Shown: positions 60,143 to 64,000 of the stretch, piece after piece
Layout of the letters: each line of letters opens with the position of its first letter
Numbering within the stretch: position 1 is the first letter of the stretch
From: Opitutia bacterium
GTDB taxonomy: Bacteria; Verrucomicrobiota; Verrucomicrobiia; Opitutales; Opitutaceae
NCBI GenBank assembly: GCA_003142955.1
Contig: PLOH01000105.1
Coordinates: 1-64,000, forward strand
DNA: 64,000 nucleotides
Direction of reading: 5' to 3'
Notes under the pieces: model-generated
The model's input: the letters and a program-made list of their open reading frames with translations, nothing else
Told to the model about the DNA's origin: nothing
Databases searched by the model: none
Translations under genes and position numbers: made by a program

Positions 60143-61930
60143 ATGCCTCCGAGCCACCTCGCCCATTGCCAGCTTGGCTATCGCCCCGCCTCGCCGAAAA
60201 GCCTCACGCTCGTGCCGGATCCCGTGGCCGCAACCGGGCTGCCGGAGAGAATTCCGTTCTACCTGCGGGCGTTGCTGGACCGCATCCCGCGCGATCAGGC
60301 GCCGCCGCCAGCGTGGAATACCCGCTTCTTCAACTGGCCGTTTGACCTCGCCCGCGGCGCGCTCCAGCCGGAGCGGGGGCGCATCGCATTCACGGGCGAA
60401 CTCCGGCGGACGGAGACGCGCTGGGGCTTATTCTGGCAGGGCGAATTCACAACGTTCGCCCGCGAGGGCAACTGGCAGATCGAGACCGACCACGGCAGCA
60501 CCTATCCGATCACGATCAAGGCGGACCTCTACGACCGCATCCAACGCGGGTATGTGCATTACTTGTCCTGCCAGCGCTCCGGTTGCGACGTGCCGGGTCT
60601 CCGCCGCGCGGAGCATCTCGACGACGGCGTCCTCGACACCACGGGACAGCAAATCGCCGCCACCGGCGGCTGGTATGATGCCGGCGACCTGCGGAAATGG
60701 CTTTTCCTGACGCTGCCCAATCTCGCCGCGCTGGCCGCGCTCGCCCGGCAGGGGCATCCCGGATTGCGGACCGCCGCGAGCCAGGAGATCCGGTGGGGCA
60801 ACCGCTACTTCCACGCGATGATGGCGTCCGACGGCCAGCTGTGGGAGGACCTCGCCGGCGGCACGTTCAAGGCGGGCCTTGAGATGAAGAAGGACTGGTG
60901 GTTCGAGAATCACCCCGGCTGCAACGCCGACAACGCCGGCGGCCGCTATACCGACAACATCCCGGCCTCCGGCGACGAGCGCATCATTCGAACCACCTAC
61001 AATCCGGCGGTACAGTTTCTGTTTGTGCGTACGCAATGCGTGGTGGCCGGCCTGCTCGACCCCGCCGAAGCAGCCCGATGTCGCGAGCTGGCGGCGAAAG
61101 CCTGGCGCCACGGGAGGGCCCGCGGGCACGATCGTCGCACCTTGTTCGTCGCGGAAGAACTTTGGGCCGCGCTCGAGGCCCATGCCATCGGACTCGACGG
61201 GGTTGCGACGGACGACCTCCGCGCCCTCGCGGCGGAATTGCTCGACCGACAGGATCCGGGCGGCGACGGGTTGCAGGGCTACTTCATGGAGCGCGACGGA
61301 GCGGACGCCTTCCGCTGCATTGCGCTCTCCTGTGAACCGGCGCTTGCACTCGCCCGCCTGATCGAGCTCGCGCCGGCCGGCCTCGCCGAGGTCGTCGCCC
61401 GCGCGCGAACCGCGATCATCCGCTACATCGACGGTTACCTGCTCGCGGACGCCGCCAGCAATCCCTTCGGCATTGGTCCCTATGGCGTCTACCTCCACCG
61501 ACCGTCGCCGGAACTGCAGCTCTTCCGCGATGCCGGCCGCGGTCGCGGCGTGCGCACGTTTATCCATCCATTCAACCCGCAGCAGATCGTGCACGGAACG
61601 GGCGGTGTCGTCATGCACCAGGCCTCGCTCTGCGCGAAGGCCGGCCGCTTGCTGCAGCGCCCCGACTGGCTCGCGGCCGCCGAGTGCATGCTCCAGTGGA
61701 CGCTCGGGCACAACCCCGAGGGGCTGTGTCTGCATACGGGTGTCGGCTACCGGCATCCGACTCCGTATTCCGCCTACGTGACGCAGATGCCGGACGCGAT
61801 CTGCGTCGGCCACATCGGGCGGCCGGACGACACGCCGTATCAGGAGACGTCGCCGTTGATCGAGTGGAGCACCCAGGAGATCTGGGACATCCCGCACGCC
61901 CACCTGACCGAGGCCGTGCTGTGGCTTTGA
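60143..61930 (+). CDS. GH9 endo-glucanase-type enzyme
   Basis: A 595-aa inverting (alpha/alpha)6-barrel enzyme with an N-terminal Ig-like CelD_N-type domain (HCQLGYRPASPKSLTLVPDP). Catalytic residues: Asp179 and Asp182 in GGWYDAGDLRKWL, and the acid Glu590 in HAHLTEAVLWL at the very end. The HNPEGLCLHTGVGYRHPT motif is the GH9 GKNP/TGFG counterpart. No signal peptide is apparent, so the enzyme may act on imported oligosaccharides, or the true start differs. The GH2 gene follows 39 bp downstream on the same strand. Confidence 0.88.
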   Translation: MPPSHLAHCQLGYRPASPKSLTLVPDPVAATGLPERIPFYLRALLDRIPRDQAPPPAWNTRFFNWPFDLARGALQPERGRIAFTGELRRTETRWGLFWQGEFTTFAREGNWQIETDHGSTYPITIKADLYDRIQRGYVHYLSCQRSGCDVPGLRRAEHLDDGVLDTTGQQIAATGGWYDAGDLRKWLFLTLPNLAALAALARQGHPGLRTAASQEIRWGNRYFHAMMASDGQLWEDLAGGTFKAGLEMKKDWWFENHPGCNADNAGGRYTDNIPASGDERIIRTTYNPAVQFLFVRTQCVVAGLLDPAEAARCRELAAKAWRHGRARGHDRRTLFVAEELWAALEAHAIGLDGVATDDLRALAAELLDRQDPGGDGLQGYFMERDGADAFRCIALSCEPALALARLIELAPAGLAEVVARARTAIIRYIDGYLLADAASNPFGIGPYGVYLHRPSPELQLFRDAGRGRGVRTFIHPFNPQQIVHGTGGVVMHQASLCAKAGRLLQRPDWLAAAECMLQWTLGHNPEGLCLHTGVGYRHPTPYSAYVTQMPDAICVGHIGRPDDTPYQETSPLIEWSTQEIWDIPHAHLTEAVLWL

Positions 61931-61969
61931 TCCTCCGTCCCGCCCGCCGGTTCTTGCCTTCACCTTCCG

Positions 61970-64000
61970 ATGCAACCCAACGCCAAACTGCCCGCCCTGC
62001 TCGCCTGCCTTGCTCTCGCCATCCTCGGTGGCCGCGCGGCGGACGCGCCCATTGCGATGAACGCTTCCCCGCAAAACGAGATTCTCCCCCCTTCAGGTCC
62101 GGCGACGTCGCGGATCAACGGACCCGGTCCGGCCAATTTCACCGGCTTTAATCTGGGGTGGCGTTTCCACTTGGGAGATTCCCCTGGAGCCGAGCAACCC
62201 GGCTTCGACGACGGCGCCTGGCGCCGGGTGGACTTGCCGCATGACTGGAGTATCGGGGACCCGGCGGGCTCAGCCGCGGGCACGGATCCCCACGACAGGA
62301 ACACGCCGGCCGGAGACAGCGTGGGCTACTTTCGCGGCGGGACCGGCTGGTACCGGAACAACTTCGAACTCTCCCCGCACGATGCCGGCAAATCCGTCGA
62401 TCTCGTCTTCGACGGCGTCCAGCAGGAATCCGATGTCTGGATCAACGGCCGGCACCTGGGCTTCCAACCCCATGGGTATATTCCCTTCCACTACGATCTC
62501 ACCCCCTATCTCAACGCGCCCGGACAGAAAAACCTGGTCGCCGTTCGCGCGATCAATCCGGAGCGCAACAGCCGCTGGTACCCTGGCTCCGGCATCTATC
62601 GGTCGGTCTCGTTGCGCCTCCACGATCCGCTGCACGTCCCCATCTGGGGCCTGCGCATCGACACCCTCTGGCTGGGTCCGGCCCAGGCCAACCTGCAGGT
62701 GAGGATCGAGGTGTGCAACGCGCGCCCAGCTCCGGAGCAGGTCAGCCTGATGCTCAAACTGACCGGTCCCGCCGGCGAGACGCAGGACTTCGACCTGGGC
62801 CAGCTCAACCTGAATGCAGGGAGCAGCGAGCAGGTCAGCCAGACCATCATCGTGCCGACTCCCCGGGCGTGGTCCCCGGACACGCCGGCTCTTTATCAAG
62901 CCGAAATTCAGGTGCGGCAAGGCGGCCAATTGGTGGATCGCCTTCGCCAGAGTTTTGGCATTCGCACGATTTCCGTTTCGGCCGAGCGGGGTTTCCTGCT
63001 CAACGGGCAGGCCGTGAAACTGAAGGGCGGCTGCCTGCACCATGACAACGGTCTGCTCGGGGCGGCCGCCTTTACGCCGGCAGAATACCGCCGCGTCGCG
63101 CTCATGAAACGCAACGGCTTCAACGCCATTCGCACCAGCCATAATCCGCCCTCCAGCGCCTTCCTCGACGCCTGCGATCGCCTCGGCCTGCTCGTGATCG
63201 ACGAGTTTGCGGATAGCTGGGAAGTGCCAAAGAAACCCAATGGTTATACCCGCTATTTCGCCCGGCACTGGGAAAAGGACCTGCGCGCGATGCTCGCGCG
63301 CGACTTCAATCACCCCTCCGTCGTGATCTGGAGCATTGGCAACGAAATTCCGGAACGGGCCAAACCAGCGGGCCTGGAAATCGGGCGGAATCTGGTCGCC
63401 TGCGTTCGAAGCGTGGACAGCCGGCGGCCGGTGACCAACGCCATCTGCAGCTTTTGGGACAATCCGGAGTGGGACGGGCAGTGGGACCCCTCGGCCCCGG
63501 CCTTCGCGCTCCTCGATGTCGGCGGCTACAATTACGGCAAGGACCATTATGAAAGCGACCACGCCAAATTTCCTTCCCGGGTCATGGCCGGCACGGAGTC
63601 GTTTCCAAAGGAGGCCTACGAATACTGGACGCCCGTGGAAAAGCATCCCTACGTGATCGGCGACTTCGTGTGGACGGGCATGGATCACCTCGGCGAGTCC
63701 GGGATTGGGCACACCACCTACGTTGATGACGCATCCGCTGGGCCCGGGCCGCAGCCGTGGGGGCTCATGCCCTGGCCGACCTCGATCAACTGGAGCGGTG
63801 ACATCGACATCACGGGAAACAAGAAACCGCAATCCTACTACCGCGACGTGGTCTGGGACCAGAGCAAGATCGAGCTCGCCGTCCATGCGCCGGTTCCGGA
63901 GGGCAAACACGAGCTCACCAGCCTCTGGGGCTGGCCGGATGAACTGCAATCCTGGAACTGGGCGGGCCGCGAGGGCCAGACGCTGCTGGTCCACGTGTAT
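61970..64000 (+). CDS. Secreted GH2 enzyme (3' end cut by the window)
   Basis: 677 codons are visible, with a signal peptide (KLPALLACLALAILGGRAAD). GH2 sandwich motifs WRRVDLPHDWSIGD and SDVWINGRHLGFQPHGYIPF precede the barrel. Acid/base Glu459 is in WSIGNEIPER and nucleophile Glu543 in MAGTESFPKE. The frame is open to the last base, so the C-terminal domain is missing here. Beta-galactosidase is most likely, as with the first GH2 (29396-31831), but the two share only the fold motifs and are not recent duplicates. It should be co-transcribed with the GH9 gene (39-bp gap). Confidence 0.93.
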   Translation, partial: MQPNAKLPALLACLALAILGGRAADAPIAMNASPQNEILPPSGPATSRINGPGPANFTGFNLGWRFHLGDSPGAEQPGFDDGAWRRVDLPHDWSIGDPAGSAAGTDPHDRNTPAGDSVGYFRGGTGWYRNNFELSPHDAGKSVDLVFDGVQQESDVWINGRHLGFQPHGYIPFHYDLTPYLNAPGQKNLVAVRAINPERNSRWYPGSGIYRSVSLRLHDPLHVPIWGLRIDTLWLGPAQANLQVRIEVCNARPAPEQVSLMLKLTGPAGETQDFDLGQLNLNAGSSEQVSQTIIVPTPRAWSPDTPALYQAEIQVRQGGQLVDRLRQSFGIRTISVSAERGFLLNGQAVKLKGGCLHHDNGLLGAAAFTPAEYRRVALMKRNGFNAIRTSHNPPSSAFLDACDRLGLLVIDEFADSWEVPKKPNGYTRYFARHWEKDLRAMLARDFNHPSVVIWSIGNEIPERAKPAGLEIGRNLVACVRSVDSRRPVTNAICSFWDNPEWDGQWDPSAPAFALLDVGGYNYGKDHYESDHAKFPSRVMAGTESFPKEAYEYWTPVEKHPYVIGDFVWTGMDHLGESGIGHTTYVDDASAGPGPQPWGLMPWPTSINWSGDIDITGNKKPQSYYRDVVWDQSKIELAVHAPVPEGKHELTSLWGWPDELQSWNWAGREGQTLLVHVY

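Noticed and set aside
60428-62074. 548-codon antisense frame over GH9
   Set aside because: It mirrors a well-supported GH9 gene; the antisense translation has biased composition without motifs.
62270-63994. 574-codon open frame antisense to the second GH2 gene
   Set aside because: The plus strand carries an unbroken GH2 with both catalytic glutamates; the antisense product is Arg/Gly-rich and unlike any family.

Overview
The window looks like a high-GC Gram-negative chromosome, most likely a member of the Verrucomicrobiota (Opitutales/Opitutaceae-like). The grounds are a lipid A kinase (LpxK), menaquinone synthesis (MenB), many secreted glycoside hydrolases, a DUF4380 protein, weak Shine-Dalgarno sites and many short palindromic (REP-like) repeats between genes. 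This placement is inferred from gene content and style, not from a marker gene.

Layout. Positions 1-11,170 are mostly housekeeping: an RluA-family pseudouridine synthase, an M29 aminopeptidase, lpxK, panD, a class V aminotransferase, an isochorismatase-like hydrolase, topoisomerase III, an anchored coiled-coil protein and a class II aldolase with a good terminator. Positions 11,280-14,300 hold a secreted DUF4380 protein and a GH13 enzyme. Positions 14,300-18,000 hold a cluster of four REP-like palindromes, menB, a kup potassium-transporter pseudogene made of four separated pieces, and comM. Positions 18,000-22,300 form an accessory patch: DUF309 protein, vapBC, a second copy of the last 41 codons of comM, two low-GC exported proteins and a SWIM-finger fragment. 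The repeated comM tail suggests a site-specific insertion or duplication. Positions 22,300-24,830 hold a B12-binding radical SAM protein and a PAP2 phosphatase.

From 24,900 onward the region is dominated by carbohydrate breakdown: a GH78 rhamnosidase with an SGNH hydrolase (flanked by two copies of a 73-bp repeat), a GH2 enzyme, a large hybrid sensor kinase with a periplasmic propeller, and a broken GH44-DUF4214 gene. After a YgiQ radical SAM protein comes a three-gene redox operon: Tat-exported dehydrogenase subunit 3, GMC flavoprotein and nine-heme cytochrome. It is divergent from an exported Gfo/Idh/MocA oxidoreductase. Next come a GH63-like enzyme, GH127, SDR, an exported DUF362 protein with a carbohydrate-binding-like tail, an HbpS/GlcG-like protein, GH29, GH5, GH9 and a second GH2 cut by the window end. 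The set fits removal of rhamnose, arabinose, fucose and galactose side groups plus beta-glucan cleavage from plant or algal polysaccharide. No transporter, SusC/D pair or DNA-binding regulator is present among these genes.

The window also carries several gene remnants (kup, GH44, GH35-type tail, a signal-peptide-bearing N-terminus, comM tail), so decay and small deletions are active here. The strongest candidates for something new are the dehydrogenase/nonaheme operon, the comM-tail element, and the diversity of REP-like families.
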